NCBI GenBank assembly: GCA_027886185.1
Contig: WOAB01000860.1
Span: 1 to 64,000, forward strand
DNA from: Rheum nobile
Lineage: Eukaryota > Streptophyta > Magnoliopsida > Caryophyllales > Polygonaceae
Direction: 5' to 3'
DNA: 64,000 nt
The notes under the pieces were generated by a model, which saw nothing but the letters and a program-made list of their open reading frames with translations, made no database searches and had not been told where the DNA came from. This document shows, in pieces, positions 11,372 to 23,467 of the stretch. The number at the start of each line of letters is the position of its first letter. The first letter of the stretch is position 1. The position numbers were made by a program, and so were the translations under genes.

Positions 11372-11491
11372 GGGTGCGATCATACCAGCACTAATGCACC
11401 GGATCCCATCAGAACTCCGAAGTTAAGCGTGCTTGGGCGAGAGTAGTACTAGGATGGGTGACCTCCTGGGAAGTCCTCGTGTTGCACCCCT
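11372..11491 (+). rRNA. 5S rRNA gene
   Basis: Consensus; spacer P8. Confidence 0.96.
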
Positions 11492-11707
11492 CTTTTTATC
11501 GTTTTCGTCGTTTTTTTTCCTTATTTTGGAAAAAGCGTTGCTCCAATCGATTTATCCTATGACGTTTCTCCCAAGGGCTGCGTAGATAACGGAGAGAGCT
11601 TTCATTTGACATATTATACGCGCGAATCGGGCACCCGTGCAGAAAGTTACGAAGGTTTGAAGTTGGGATCGAGAGGGTAGAAGTATTAAATGGCGAGTAG
11701 AGTTGAC

Positions 11708-11827
11708 GGGTGCGATCATACCAGCACTAATGCACCGGATCCCATCAGAACTCCGAAGTTAAGCGTGCTTGGGCGAGAGTAGTACTAGGATGGGTGACCT
11801 CCTGGGAAGTCCTCGTGTTGCACCCCT
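11708..11827 (+). rRNA. 5S rRNA gene
   Basis: Consensus; chimeric spacer: class G T-run end, class P remainder (CCAATCG, CCAAGGG). Confidence 0.96.
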
Positions 11828-12042
11828 CTTTTTATCGTTTTCGTCGTTTTTTTTTGTATTTTGGAAAAAGCGTTGCTCCAATCGATTTATCCTATGACGT
11901 TTCTCCCAAGGGCTGCGTAGATAACGGAGAGAGCTTTCATTTGACATATTATACGCGCGAATCGGGCACCCGTGCAGAAAGTTACGAAGGTTTGAAGTTG
12001 GGATCGAGAGGGTAGAAGTATTAAATGGCGAGTAGAGTTGAC

Positions 12043-12162
12043 GGGTGCGATCATACCAGCACTAATGCACCGGATCCCATCAGAACTCCGAAGTTAAGCG
12101 TGCTTGGGCGAGAGTAGTACTAGGATGGGTGACCTCCTGGGAAGTCCTCGTGTTGCACCCCT
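12043..12162 (+). rRNA. 5S rRNA gene
   Basis: Consensus; chimeric spacer: G start, CCAATCG, CCACGGG, GTGCAG, TAATAAAT. Confidence 0.96.
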
Positions 12163-12377
12163 CTTTTTATCGTTTTCGTCGTTTTTTTTTGTATTTTGGA
12201 AAAAGCGTTGCTCCAATCGATTTATCCTATGACGTTTCTCCCACGGGCTGCGTAGATAACGGAGAGAGCTTTCATTTGACATATTATACGCGCGAATCGG
12301 GCACCCGTGCAGAAAGTTACGAAGGTTTGAAGTTGGGATCGAGAGGGTAGAAGTAATAAATGGCGAGTAGAGTTGAC

Positions 12378-12497
12378 GGGTGCGATCATACCAGCACTAA
12401 TGCACCGGATCCCATCAGAACTCCGAAGTTAAGCGTGCTTGGGCGAGAGTAGTACTAGGATGGGTGACCTCCTGGGAAGTCCTCGTGTTGCACCCCT
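12378..12497 (+). rRNA. 5S rRNA gene
   Basis: Consensus; spacer P8. Confidence 0.96.
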
Positions 12498-12713
12498 CTT
12501 TTTATCGTTTTCGTCGTTTTTTTTCCTTATTTTGGAAAAAGCGTTGCTCCAATCGATTTATCCTATGACGTTTCTCCCAAGGGCTGCGTAGATAACGGAG
12601 AGAGCTTTCATTTGACATATTATACGCGCGAATCGGGCACCCGTGCAGAAAGTTACGAAGGTTTGAAGTTGGGATCGAGAGGGTAGAAGTATTAAATGGC
12701 GAGTAGAGTTGAC

Positions 12714-12833
12714 GGGTGCGATCATACCAGCACTAATGCACCGGATCCCATCAGAACTCCGAAGTTAAGCGTGCTTGGGCGAGAGTAGTACTAGGATGGG
12801 TGACCTCCTGGGAAGTCCTCGTGTTGCACCCCT
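12714..12833 (+). rRNA. 5S rRNA gene
   Basis: Consensus; P spacer with T8 and a single C (335-bp unit). Confidence 0.96.
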
Positions 12834-13048
12834 CTTTTTATCGTTTTCGTCGTTTTTTTTCTTATTTTGGAAAAAGCGTTGCTCCAATCGATTTATCCTA
12901 TGACGTTTCTCCCAAGGGCTGCGTAGATAACGGAGAGAGCTTTCATTTGACATATTATACGCGCGAATCGGGCACCCGTGCAGAAAGTTACGAAGGTTTG
13001 AAGTTGGGATCGAGAGGGTAGAAGTATTAAATGGCGAGTAGAGTTGAC

Positions 13049-13168
13049 GGGTGCGATCATACCAGCACTAATGCACCGGATCCCATCAGAACTCCGAAGT
13101 TAAGCGTGCTTGGGCGAGAGTAGTACTAGGATGGGTGACCTCCTGGGAAGTCCTCGTGTTGCACCCCT
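13049..13168 (+). rRNA. 5S rRNA gene
   Basis: Consensus; spacer P9. Confidence 0.96.
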
Positions 13169-13385
13169 CTTTTTATCGTTTTCGTCGTTTTTTTTTCCTT
13201 ATTTTGGAAAAAGCGTTGCTCCAATCGATTTATCCTATGACGTTTCTCCCAAGGGCTGCGTAGATAACGGAGAGAGCTTTCATTTGACATATTATACGCG
13301 CGAATCGGGCACCCGTGCAGAAAGTTACGAAGGTTTGAAGTTGGGATCGAGAGGGTAGAAGTATTAAATGGCGAGTAGAGTTGAC

Positions 13386-13505
13386 GGGTGCGATCATACC
13401 AGCACTAATGCACCGGATCCCATCAGAACTCCGAAGTTAAGCGTGCTTGGGCGAGAGTAGTACTAGGATGGGTGACCTCCTGGGAAGTCCTCGTGTTGCA
13501 CCCCT
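13386..13505 (+). rRNA. 5S rRNA gene
   Basis: Consensus; spacer G with GTGCAG and GAGAGGG. Confidence 0.96.
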
Positions 13506-13720
13506 CTTTTTATCGTTTTCGTCGTTTTTTTTTGTATTTTGGAAAAAGCGTTGCTCCAATGGATTTATCCTATGACGTTTCTCCCACGGGCTGCGTAGAT
13601 AACGGAGAGAGCTTTCATTTGACATATTATACGCGCGAATCGGGCACCCGTGCAGAAAGTTACGAAGGTTTGAAGTTGGGATCGAGAGGGTAGAAGTAAT
13701 AAATGGCGAGTAGAGTTGAC

Positions 13721-13840
13721 GGGTGCGATCATACCAGCACTAATGCACCGGATCCCATCAGAACTCCGAAGTTAAGCGTGCTTGGGCGAGAGTAGTACTA
13801 GGATGGGTGACCTCCTGGGAAGTCCTCGTGTTGCACCCCT
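13721..13840 (+). rRNA. 5S rRNA gene
   Basis: Consensus; spacer P8. Confidence 0.96.
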
Positions 13841-14056
13841 CTTTTTATCGTTTTCGTCGTTTTTTTTCCTTATTTTGGAAAAAGCGTTGCTCCAATCGAT
13901 TTATCCTATGACGTTTCTCCCAAGGGCTGCGTAGATAACGGAGAGAGCTTTCATTTGACATATTATACGCGCGAATCGGGCACCCGTGCAGAAAGTTACG
14001 AAGGTTTGAAGTTGGGATCGAGAGGGTAGAAGTATTAAATGGCGAGTAGAGTTGAC

Positions 14057-14176
14057 GGGTGCGATCATACCAGCACTAATGCACCGGATCCCATCAGAAC
14101 TCCGAAGTTAAGCGTGCTTGGGCGAGAGTAGTACTAGGATGGGTGACCTCCTGGGAAGTCCTCGTGTTGCACCCCT
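14057..14176 (+). rRNA. 5S rRNA gene
   Basis: Consensus; spacer P9. Confidence 0.96.
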
Positions 14177-14393
14177 CTTTTTATCGTTTTCGTCGTTTTT
14201 TTTTCCTTATTTTGGAAAAAGCGTTGCTCCAATCGATTTATCCTATGACGTTTCTCCCAAGGGCTGCGTAGATAACGGAGAGAGCTTTCATTTGACATAT
14301 TATACGCGCGAATCGGGCACCCGTGCAGAAAGTTACGAAGGTTTGAAGTTGGGATCGAGAGGGTAGAAGTATTAAATGGCGAGTAGAGTTGAC

Positions 14394-14513
14394 GGGTGCG
14401 ATCATACCAGCACTAATGCACCGGATCCCATCAGAACTCCGAAGTTAAGCGTGCTTGGGCGAGAGTAGTACTAGGATGGGTGACCTCCTGGGAAGTCCTC
14501 GTGTTGCACCCCT
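14394..14513 (+). rRNA. 5S rRNA gene
   Basis: Consensus; G/P chimeric spacer ending in TATAAAT (2 bp shorter), 334-bp unit. Confidence 0.96.
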
Positions 14514-14727
14514 CTTTTTATCGTTTTCGTCGTTTTTTTTTGTATTTTGGAAAAAGCGTTGCTCCAATCGATTTATCCTATGACGTTTCTCCCAAGGGCT
14601 GCGTAGATAACGGAGAGAGCTTTCATTTGACATATTATACGCGCGAATCGGGCACCCGTGCAGAAAGTTACGAAGGTTTGAAGTTGGGATCGAGAGGGTA
14701 GAAGTATAAATGGCGAGTAGAGTTGAC

Positions 14728-14847
14728 GGGTGCGATCATACCAGCACTAATGCACCGGATCCCATCAGAACTCCGAAGTTAAGCGTGCTTGGGCGAGAGT
14801 AGTACTAGGATGGGTGACCTCCTGGGAAGTCCTCGTGTTGCACCCCT
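14728..14847 (+). rRNA. 5S rRNA gene with canonical TATAAAT upstream
   Basis: Consensus gene. Loss of one base from the TATTAAAT context gives TATAAAT, a textbook TATA box, at -23 to -17, unique in the left arm; spacer P8 follows. Confidence 0.96.
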
Positions 14848-15063
14848 CTTTTTATCGTTTTCGTCGTTTTTTTTCCTTATTTTGGAAAAAGCGTTGCTCC
14901 AATCGATTTATCCTATGACGTTTCTCCCAAGGGCTGCGTAGATAACGGAGAGAGCTTTCATTTGACATATTATACGCGCGAATCGGGCACCCGTGCAGAA
15001 AGTTACGAAGGTTTGAAGTTGGGATCGAGAGGGTAGAAGTATTAAATGGCGAGTAGAGTTGAC

Positions 15064-15183
15064 GGGTGCGATCATACCAGCACTAATGCACCGGATCCCA
15101 TCAGAACTCCGAAGTTAAGCGTGCTTGGGCGAGAGTAGTACTAGGATGGGTGACCTCCTGGGAAGTCCTCGTGTTGCACCCCT
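15064..15183 (+). rRNA. 5S rRNA gene
   Basis: Consensus; spacer P9. Confidence 0.96.
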
Positions 15184-15400
15184 CTTTTTATCGTTTTCGT
15201 CGTTTTTTTTTCCTTATTTTGGAAAAAGCGTTGCTCCAATCGATTTATCCTATGACGTTTCTCCCAAGGGCTGCGTAGATAACGGAGAGAGCTTTCATTT
15301 GACATATTATACGCGCGAATCGGGCACCCGTGCAGAAAGTTACGAAGGTTTGAAGTTGGGATCGAGAGGGTAGAAGTATTAAATGGCGAGTAGAGTTGAC

Positions 15401-15520
15401 GGGTGCGATCATACCAGCACTAATGCACCGGATCCCATCAGAACTCCGAAGTTAAGCGTGCTTGGGCGAGAGTAGTACTAGGATGGGTGACCTCCTGGGA
15501 AGTCCTCGTGTTGCACCCCT
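15401..15520 (+). rRNA. 5S rRNA gene
   Basis: Consensus; spacer P8. Confidence 0.96.
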
Positions 15521-15736
15521 CTTTTTATCGTTTTCGTCGTTTTTTTTCCTTATTTTGGAAAAAGCGTTGCTCCAATCGATTTATCCTATGACGTTTCTCC
15601 CAAGGGCTGCGTAGATAACGGAGAGAGCTTTCATTTGACATATTATACGCGCGAATCGGGCACCCGTGCAGAAAGTTACGAAGGTTTGAAGTTGGGATCG
15701 AGAGGGTAGAAGTATTAAATGGCGAGTAGAGTTGAC

Positions 15737-15856
15737 GGGTGCGATCATACCAGCACTAATGCACCGGATCCCATCAGAACTCCGAAGTTAAGCGTGCTTG
15801 GGCGAGAGTAGTACTAGGATGGGTGACCTCCTGGGAAGTCCTCGTGTTGCACCCCT
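15737..15856 (+). rRNA. 5S rRNA gene
   Basis: Consensus; spacer P8. Confidence 0.96.
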
Positions 15857-16072
15857 CTTTTTATCGTTTTCGTCGTTTTTTTTCCTTATTTTGGAAAAAG
15901 CGTTGCTCCAATCGATTTATCCTATGACGTTTCTCCCAAGGGCTGCGTAGATAACGGAGAGAGCTTTCATTTGACATATTATACGCGCGAATCGGGCACC
16001 CGTGCAGAAAGTTACGAAGGTTTGAAGTTGGGATCGAGAGGGTAGAAGTATTAAATGGCGAGTAGAGTTGAC

Positions 16073-16192
16073 GGGTGCGATCATACCAGCACTAATGCAC
16101 CGGATCCCATCAGAACTCCGAAGTTAAGCGTGCTTGGGCGAGAGTAGTACTAGGATGGGTGACCTCCTGGGAAGTCCTCGTGTTGCACCCCT
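16073..16192 (+). rRNA. 5S rRNA gene
   Basis: Consensus; spacer P9. Confidence 0.96.
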
Positions 16193-16409
16193 CTTTTTAT
16201 CGTTTTCGTCGTTTTTTTTTCCTTATTTTGGAAAAAGCGTTGCTCCAATCGATTTATCCTATGACGTTTCTCCCAAGGGCTGCGTAGATAACGGAGAGAG
16301 CTTTCATTTGACATATTATACGCGCGAATCGGGCACCCGTGCAGAAAGTTACGAAGGTTTGAAGTTGGGATCGAGAGGGTAGAAGTATTAAATGGCGAGT
16401 AGAGTTGAC

Positions 16410-16529
16410 GGGTGCGATCATACCAGCACTAATGCACCGGATCCCATCAGAACTCCGAAGTTAAGCGTGCTTGGGCGAGAGTAGTACTAGGATGGGTGAC
16501 CTCCTGGGAAGTCCTCGTGTTGCACCCCT
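16410..16529 (+). rRNA. 5S rRNA gene
   Basis: Consensus; spacer G with GTGCAG, same form as after 13386. Confidence 0.96.
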
Positions 16530-16744
16530 CTTTTTATCGTTTTCGTCGTTTTTTTTTGTATTTTGGAAAAAGCGTTGCTCCAATGGATTTATCCTATGAC
16601 GTTTCTCCCACGGGCTGCGTAGATAACGGAGAGAGCTTTCATTTGACATATTATACGCGCGAATCGGGCACCCGTGCAGAAAGTTACGAAGGTTTGAAGT
16701 TGGGATCGAGAGGGTAGAAGTAATAAATGGCGAGTAGAGTTGAC

Positions 16745-16864
16745 GGGTGCGATCATACCAGCACTAATGCACCGGATCCCATCAGAACTCCGAAGTTAAG
16801 CGTGCTTGGGCGAGAGTAGTACTAGGATGGGTGACCTCCTGGGAAGTCCTCGTGTTGCACCCCT
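16745..16864 (+). rRNA. 5S rRNA gene
   Basis: Consensus; spacer P8. Confidence 0.96.
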
Positions 16865-17080
16865 CTTTTTATCGTTTTCGTCGTTTTTTTTCCTTATTTT
16901 GGAAAAAGCGTTGCTCCAATCGATTTATCCTATGACGTTTCTCCCAAGGGCTGCGTAGATAACGGAGAGAGCTTTCATTTGACATATTATACGCGCGAAT
17001 CGGGCACCCGTGCAGAAAGTTACGAAGGTTTGAAGTTGGGATCGAGAGGGTAGAAGTATTAAATGGCGAGTAGAGTTGAC

Positions 17081-17200
17081 GGGTGCGATCATACCAGCAC
17101 TAATGCACCGGATCCCATCAGAACTCCGAAGTTAAGCGTGCTTGGGCGAGAGTAGTACTAGGATGGGTGACCTCCTGGGAAGTCCTCGTGTTGCACCCCT
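17081..17200 (+). rRNA. 5S rRNA gene
   Basis: Consensus; spacer P9. Confidence 0.96.
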
Positions 17201-17417
17201 CTTTTTATCGTTTTCGTCGTTTTTTTTTCCTTATTTTGGAAAAAGCGTTGCTCCAATCGATTTATCCTATGACGTTTCTCCCAAGGGCTGCGTAGATAAC
17301 GGAGAGAGCTTTCATTTGACATATTATACGCGCGAATCGGGCACCCGTGCAGAAAGTTACGAAGGTTTGAAGTTGGGATCGAGAGGGTAGAAGTATTAAA
17401 TGGCGAGTAGAGTTGAC

Positions 17418-17537
17418 GGGTGCGATCATACCAGCACTAATGCACCGGATCCCATCAGAACTCCGAAGTTAAGCGTGCTTGGGCGAGAGTAGTACTAGGA
17501 TGGGTGACCTCCTGGGAAGTCCTCGTGTTGCACCCCT
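17418..17537 (+). rRNA. 5S rRNA gene
   Basis: Consensus; spacer G with GCTTCCAATCG. Confidence 0.96.
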
Positions 17538-17753
17538 CTTTTTATCGTTTTCGTCGTTTTTTTTTGTATTTTGGAAAAAGCGTTGCTTCCAATCGATTTA
17601 TCCTATGACGTTTCTCCCACGGGCTGCGTAGATAACGGAGAGAGCTTTCATTTGACATATTATACGCGCGAATCGGGCACCCGTACAGAAAGTTACGAAG
17701 GTTTGAAGTTGGGATCGAGAGGGTAGAAGTAATAAATGGCGAGTAGAGTTGAC

Positions 17754-17873
17754 GGGTGCGATCATACCAGCACTAATGCACCGGATCCCATCAGAACTCC
17801 GAAGTTAAGCGTGCTTGGGCGAGAGTAGTACTAGGATGGGTGACCTCCTGGGAAGTCCTCGTGTTGCACCCCT
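17754..17873 (+). rRNA. 5S rRNA gene
   Basis: Consensus; spacer P9. Confidence 0.96.
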
Positions 17874-18090
17874 CTTTTTATCGTTTTCGTCGTTTTTTTT
17901 TCCTTATTTTGGAAAAAGCGTTGCTCCAATCGATTTATCCTATGACGTTTCTCCCAAGGGCTGCGTAGATAACGGAGAGAGCTTTCATTTGACATATTAT
18001 ACGCGCGAATCGGGCACCCGTGCAGAAAGTTACGAAGGTTTGAAGTTGGGATCGAGAGGGTAGAAGTATTAAATGGCGAGTAGAGTTGAC

Positions 18091-18210
18091 GGGTGCGATC
18101 ATACCAGCACTAATGCACCGGATCCCATCAGAACTCCGAAGTTAAGCGTGCTTGGGCGAGAGTAGTACTAGGATGGGTGACCTCCTGGGAAGTCCTCGTG
18201 TTGCACCCCT
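18091..18210 (+). rRNA. 5S rRNA gene
   Basis: Consensus; chimeric spacer with CGTATTTTGG, CCAATGG, then class P. Confidence 0.96.
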
Positions 18211-18426
18211 CTTTTTATCGTTTTCGTCGTTTTTTTTTCGTATTTTGGAAAAAGCGTTGCTCCAATGGATTTATCCTATGACGTTTCTCCCAAGGGCTGC
18301 GTAGATAACGGAGAGAGCTTTCATTTGACATATTATACGCGCGAATCGGGCACCCGTGCAGAAAGTTACGAAGGTTTGAAGTTGGGATCGAGAGGGTAGA
18401 AGTATTAAATGGCGAGTAGAGTTGAC

Positions 18427-18546
18427 GGGTGCGATCATACCAGCACTAATGCACCGGATCCCATCAGAACTCCGAAGTTAAGCGTGCTTGGGCGAGAGTA
18501 GTACTAGGATGGGTGACCTCCTGGGAAGTCCTCGTGTTGCACCCCT
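18427..18546 (+). rRNA. 5S rRNA gene
   Basis: Consensus; spacer P9. Confidence 0.96.
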
Positions 18547-18763
18547 CTTTTTATCGTTTTCGTCGTTTTTTTTTCCTTATTTTGGAAAAAGCGTTGCTCC
18601 AATCGATTTATCCTATGACGTTTCTCCCAAGGGCTGCGTAGATAACGGAGAGAGCTTTCATTTGACATATTATACGCGCGAATCGGGCACCCGTGCAGAA
18701 AGTTACGAAGGTTTGAAGTTGGGATCGAGAGGGTAGAAGTATTAAATGGCGAGTAGAGTTGAC

Positions 18764-18883
18764 GGGTGCGATCATACCAGCACTAATGCACCGGATCCCA
18801 TCAGAACTCCGAAGTTAAGCGTGCTTGGGCGAGAGTAGTACTAGGATGGGTGACCTCCTGGGAAGTCCTCGTGTTGCACCCCT
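18764..18883 (+). rRNA. 5S rRNA gene
   Basis: Consensus; spacer P9. Confidence 0.96.
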
Positions 18884-19100
18884 CTTTTTATCGTTTTCGT
18901 CGTTTTTTTTTCCTTATTTTGGAAAAAGCGTTGCTCCAATCGATTTATCCTATGACGTTTCTCCCAAGGGCTGCGTAGATAACGGAGAGAGCTTTCATTT
19001 GACATATTATACGCGCGAATCGGGCACCCGTGCAGAAAGTTACGAAGGTTTGAAGTTGGGATCGAGAGGGTAGAAGTATTAAATGGCGAGTAGAGTTGAC

Positions 19101-19220
19101 GGGTGCGATCATACCAGCACTAATGCACCGGATCCCATCAGAACTCCGAAGTTAAGCGTGCTTGGGCGAGAGTAGTACTAGGATGGGTGACCTCCTGGGA
19201 AGTCCTCGTGTTGCACCCCT
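19101..19220 (+). rRNA. 5S rRNA gene
   Basis: Consensus; spacer G (GTTCCAATGG form). Confidence 0.96.
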
Positions 19221-19435
19221 CTTTTTATCGTTTTCGTCGTTTTTTTTTGTATTTTGGAAAAAGCGTTGTTCCAATGGATTTATCCTATGACGTTTCTCCC
19301 ACGGGCTGCGTAGATAACGGAGAGAGCTTTCATTTGACATATTATACGCGCGAATCGGGCACCCGTACAGAAAGTTACGAAGGTTTGAAGTTGGGATCGA
19401 GTGGGTAGAAGTAATAAATGGCGAGTAGAGTTGAC

Positions 19436-19555
19436 GGGTGCGATCATACCAGCACTAATGCACCGGATCCCATCAGAACTCCGAAGTTAAGCGTGCTTGG
19501 GCGAGAGTAGTACTAGGATGGGTGACCTCCTGGGAAGTCCTCGTGTTGCACCCCT
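19436..19555 (+). rRNA. 5S rRNA gene
   Basis: Consensus; spacer P8. Confidence 0.96.
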
Positions 19556-19771
19556 CTTTTTATCGTTTTCGTCGTTTTTTTTCCTTATTTTGGAAAAAGC
19601 GTTGCTCCAATCGATTTATCCTATGACGTTTCTCCCAAGGGCTGCGTAGATAACGGAGAGAGCTTTCATTTGACATATTATACGCGCGAATCGGGCACCC
19701 GTGCAGAAAGTTACGAAGGTTTGAAGTTGGGATCGAGAGGGTAGAAGTATTAAATGGCGAGTAGAGTTGAC

Positions 19772-19891
19772 GGGTGCGATCATACCAGCACTAATGCACC
19801 GGATCCCATCAGAACTCCGAAGTTAAGCGTGCTTGGGCGAGAGTAGTACTAGGATGGGTGACCTCCTGGGAAGTCCTCGTGTTGCACCCCT
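19772..19891 (+). rRNA. 5S rRNA gene
   Basis: Consensus; T9 CTTATT spacer, as after 7672. Confidence 0.96.
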
Positions 19892-20107
19892 CTTTTTATC
19901 GTTTTCGTCGTTTTTTTTTCTTATTTTGGAAAAAGCGTTGCTCCAATCGATTTATCCTATGACGTTTCTCCCAAGGGCTGCGTAGATAACGGAGAGAGCT
20001 TTCATTTGACATATTATACGCGCGAATCGGGCACCCGTGCAGAAAGTTACGAAGGTTTGAAGTTGGGATCGAGAGGGTAGAAGTATTAAATGGCGAGTAG
20101 AGTTGAC

Positions 20108-20227
20108 GGGTGCGATCATACCAGCACTAATGCACCGGATCCCATCAGAACTCCGAAGTTAAGCGTGCTTGGGCGAGAGTAGTACTAGGATGGGTGACCT
20201 CCTGGGAAGTCCTCGTGTTGCACCCCT
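20108..20227 (+). rRNA. 5S rRNA gene
   Basis: Consensus; spacer P8. Confidence 0.96.
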
Positions 20228-20443
20228 CTTTTTATCGTTTTCGTCGTTTTTTTTCCTTATTTTGGAAAAAGCGTTGCTCCAATCGATTTATCCTATGACG
20301 TTTCTCCCAAGGGCTGCGTAGATAACGGAGAGAGCTTTCATTTGACATATTATACGCGCGAATCGGGCACCCGTGCAGAAAGTTACGAAGGTTTGAAGTT
20401 GGGATCGAGAGGGTAGAAGTATTAAATGGCGAGTAGAGTTGAC

Positions 20444-20563
20444 GGGTGCGATCATACCAGCACTAATGCACCGGATCCCATCAGAACTCCGAAGTTAAGC
20501 GTGCTTGGGCGAGAGTAGTACTAGGATGGGTGACCTCCTGGGAAGTCCTCGTGTTGCACCCCT
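20444..20563 (+). rRNA. 5S rRNA gene
   Basis: Consensus; P8 spacer carrying the class G marker CCAATGG. Confidence 0.96.
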
Positions 20564-20779
20564 CTTTTTATCGTTTTCGTCGTTTTTTTTCCTTATTTTG
20601 GAAAAAGCGTTGCTCCAATGGATTTATCCTATGACGTTTCTCCCAAGGGCTGCGTAGATAACGGAGAGAGCTTTCATTTGACATATTATACGCGCGAATC
20701 GGGCACCCGTGCAGAAAGTTACGAAGGTTTGAAGTTGGGATCGAGAGGGTAGAAGTATTAAATGGCGAGTAGAGTTGAC

Positions 20780-20899
20780 GGGTGCGATCATACCAGCACT
20801 AATGCACCGGATCCCATCAGAACTCCGAAGTTAAGCGTGCTTGGGCGAGAGTAGTACTAGGATGGGTGACCTCCTGGGAAGTCCTCGTGTTGCACCCCT
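20780..20899 (+). rRNA. 5S rRNA gene
   Basis: Consensus; spacer P8. Confidence 0.96.
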
Positions 20900-21115
20900 C
20901 TTTTTATCGTTTTCGTCGTTTTTTTTCCTTATTTTGGAAAAAGCGTTGCTCCAATCGATTTATCCTATGACGTTTCTCCCAAGGGCTGCGTAGATAACGG
21001 AGAGAGCTTTCATTTGACATATTATACGCGCGAATCGGGCACCCGTGCAGAAAGTTACGAAGGTTTGAAGTTGGGATCGAGAGGGTAGAAGTATTAAATG
21101 GCGAGTAGAGTTGAC

Positions 21116-21235
21116 GGGTGCGATCATACCAGCACTAATGCACCGGATCCCATCAGAACTCCGAAGTTAAGCGTGCTTGGGCGAGAGTAGTACTAGGATG
21201 GGTGACCTCCTGGGAAGTCCTCGTGTTGCACCCCT
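21116..21235 (+). rRNA. 5S rRNA gene
   Basis: Consensus; spacer G with GCTTCCAATGG, as after 5991. Confidence 0.96.
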
Positions 21236-21451
21236 CTTTTTATCGTTTTCGTCGTTTTTTTTTGTATTTTGGAAAAAGCGTTGCTTCCAATGGATTTATC
21301 CTATGACGTTTCTCCCACGGGCTGCGTAGATAACGGAGAGAGCTTTCATTTGACATATTATACGCGCGAATCGGGCACCCGTACAGAAAGTTACGAAGGT
21401 TTGAAGTTGGGATCGAGTGGGTAGAAGTAATAAATGGCGAGTAGAGTTGAC

Positions 21452-21571
21452 GGGTGCGATCATACCAGCACTAATGCACCGGATCCCATCAGAACTCCGA
21501 AGTTAAGCGTGCTTGGGCGAGAGTAGTACTAGGATGGGTGACCTCCTGGGAAGTCCTCGTGTTGCACCCCT
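21452..21571 (+). rRNA. 5S rRNA gene
   Basis: Consensus; spacer P8. Confidence 0.96.
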
Positions 21572-21787
21572 CTTTTTATCGTTTTCGTCGTTTTTTTTCC
21601 TTATTTTGGAAAAAGCGTTGCTCCAATCGATTTATCCTATGACGTTTCTCCCAAGGGCTGCGTAGATAACGGAGAGAGCTTTCATTTGACATATTATACG
21701 CGCGAATCGGGCACCCGTGCAGAAAGTTACGAAGGTTTGAAGTTGGGATCGAGAGGGTAGAAGTATTAAATGGCGAGTAGAGTTGAC

Positions 21788-21907
21788 GGGTGCGATCATA
21801 CCAGCACTAATGCACCGGATCCCATCAGAACTCCGAAGTTAAGCGTGCTTGGGCGAGAGTAGTACTAGGATGGGTGACCTCCTGGGAAGTCCTCGTGTTG
21901 CACCCCT
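21788..21907 (+). rRNA. 5S rRNA gene
   Basis: Consensus; spacer P9. Confidence 0.96.
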
Positions 21908-22124
21908 CTTTTTATCGTTTTCGTCGTTTTTTTTTCCTTATTTTGGAAAAAGCGTTGCTCCAATCGATTTATCCTATGACGTTTCTCCCAAGGGCTGCGT
22001 AGATAACGGAGAGAGCTTTCATTTGACATATTATACGCGCGAATCGGGCACCCGTGCAGAAAGTTACGAAGGTTTGAAGTTGGGATCGAGAGGGTAGAAG
22101 TATTAAATGGCGAGTAGAGTTGAC

Positions 22125-22244
22125 GGGTGCGATCATACCAGCACTAATGCACCGGATCCCATCAGAACTCCGAAGTTAAGCGTGCTTGGGCGAGAGTAGT
22201 ACTAGGATGGGTGACCTCCTGGGAAGTCCTCGTGTTGCACCCCT
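22125..22244 (+). rRNA. 5S rRNA gene
   Basis: Consensus; spacer G with CCAATTG, the form typical of the right half. Confidence 0.96.
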
Positions 22245-22459
22245 CTTTTTATCGTTTTCGTCGTTTTTTTTTGTATTTTGGAAAAAGCGTTGCTCCAATT
22301 GATTTATCCTATGACGTTTCTCCCACGGGCTGCGTAGATAACGGAGAGAGCTTTCATTTGACATATTATACGCGCGAATCGGGCACCCGTACAGAAAGTT
22401 ACGAAGGTTTGAAGTTGGGATCGAGTGGGTAGAAGTAATAAATGGCGAGTAGAGTTGAC

Positions 22460-22579
22460 GGGTGCGATCATACCAGCACTAATGCACCGGATCCCATCAG
22501 AACTCCGAAGTTAAGCGTGCTTGGGCGAGAGTAGTACTAGGATGGGTGACCTCCTGGGAAGTCCTCGTGTTGCACCCCT
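22460..22579 (+). rRNA. 5S rRNA gene
   Basis: Consensus; spacer P9. Confidence 0.96.
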
Positions 22580-22796
22580 CTTTTTATCGTTTTCGTCGTT
22601 TTTTTTTCCTTATTTTGGAAAAAGCGTTGCTCCAATCGATTTATCCTATGACGTTTCTCCCAAGGGCTGCGTAGATAACGGAGAGAGCTTTCATTTGACA
22701 TATTATACGCGCGAATCGGGCACCCGTGCAGAAAGTTACGAAGGTTTGAAGTTGGGATCGAGAGGGTAGAAGTATTAAATGGCGAGTAGAGTTGAC

Positions 22797-22916
22797 GGGT
22801 GCGATCATACCAGCACTAATGCACCGGATCCCATCAGAACTCCGAAGTTAAGCGTGCTTGGGCGAGAGTAGTACTAGGATGGGTGACCTCCTGGGAAGTC
22901 CTCGTGTTGCACCCCT
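22797..22916 (+). rRNA. 5S rRNA gene
   Basis: Consensus; spacer G with CCAATTG and TTACGATGG. Confidence 0.96.
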
Positions 22917-23131
22917 CTTTTTATCGTTTTCGTCGTTTTTTTTTGTATTTTGGAAAAAGCGTTGCTCCAATTGATTTATCCTATGACGTTTCTCCCACGG
23001 GCTGCGTAGATAACGGAGAGAGCTTTCATTTGACATATTATACGCGCGAATCGGGCACCCGTGCAGAAAGTTACGATGGTTTGAAGTTGGGATCGAGTGG
23101 GTAGAAGTAATAAATGGCGAGTAGAGTTGAC

Positions 23132-23251
23132 GGGTGCGATCATACCAGCACTAATGCACCGGATCCCATCAGAACTCCGAAGTTAAGCGTGCTTGGGCGA
23201 GAGTAGTACTAGGATGGGTGACCTCCTGGGAAGTCCTCGTGTTGCACCCCT
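23132..23251 (+). rRNA. 5S rRNA gene
   Basis: Consensus; spacer P8. Confidence 0.96.
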
Positions 23252-23467
23252 CTTTTTATCGTTTTCGTCGTTTTTTTTCCTTATTTTGGAAAAAGCGTTG
23301 CTCCAATCGATTTATCCTATGACGTTTCTCCCAAGGGCTGCGTAGATAACGGAGAGAGCTTTCATTTGACATATTATACGCGCGAATCGGGCACCCGTGC
23401 AGAAAGTTACGAAGGTTTGAAGTTGGGATCGAGAGGGTAGAAGTATTAAATGGCGAGTAGAGTTGAC

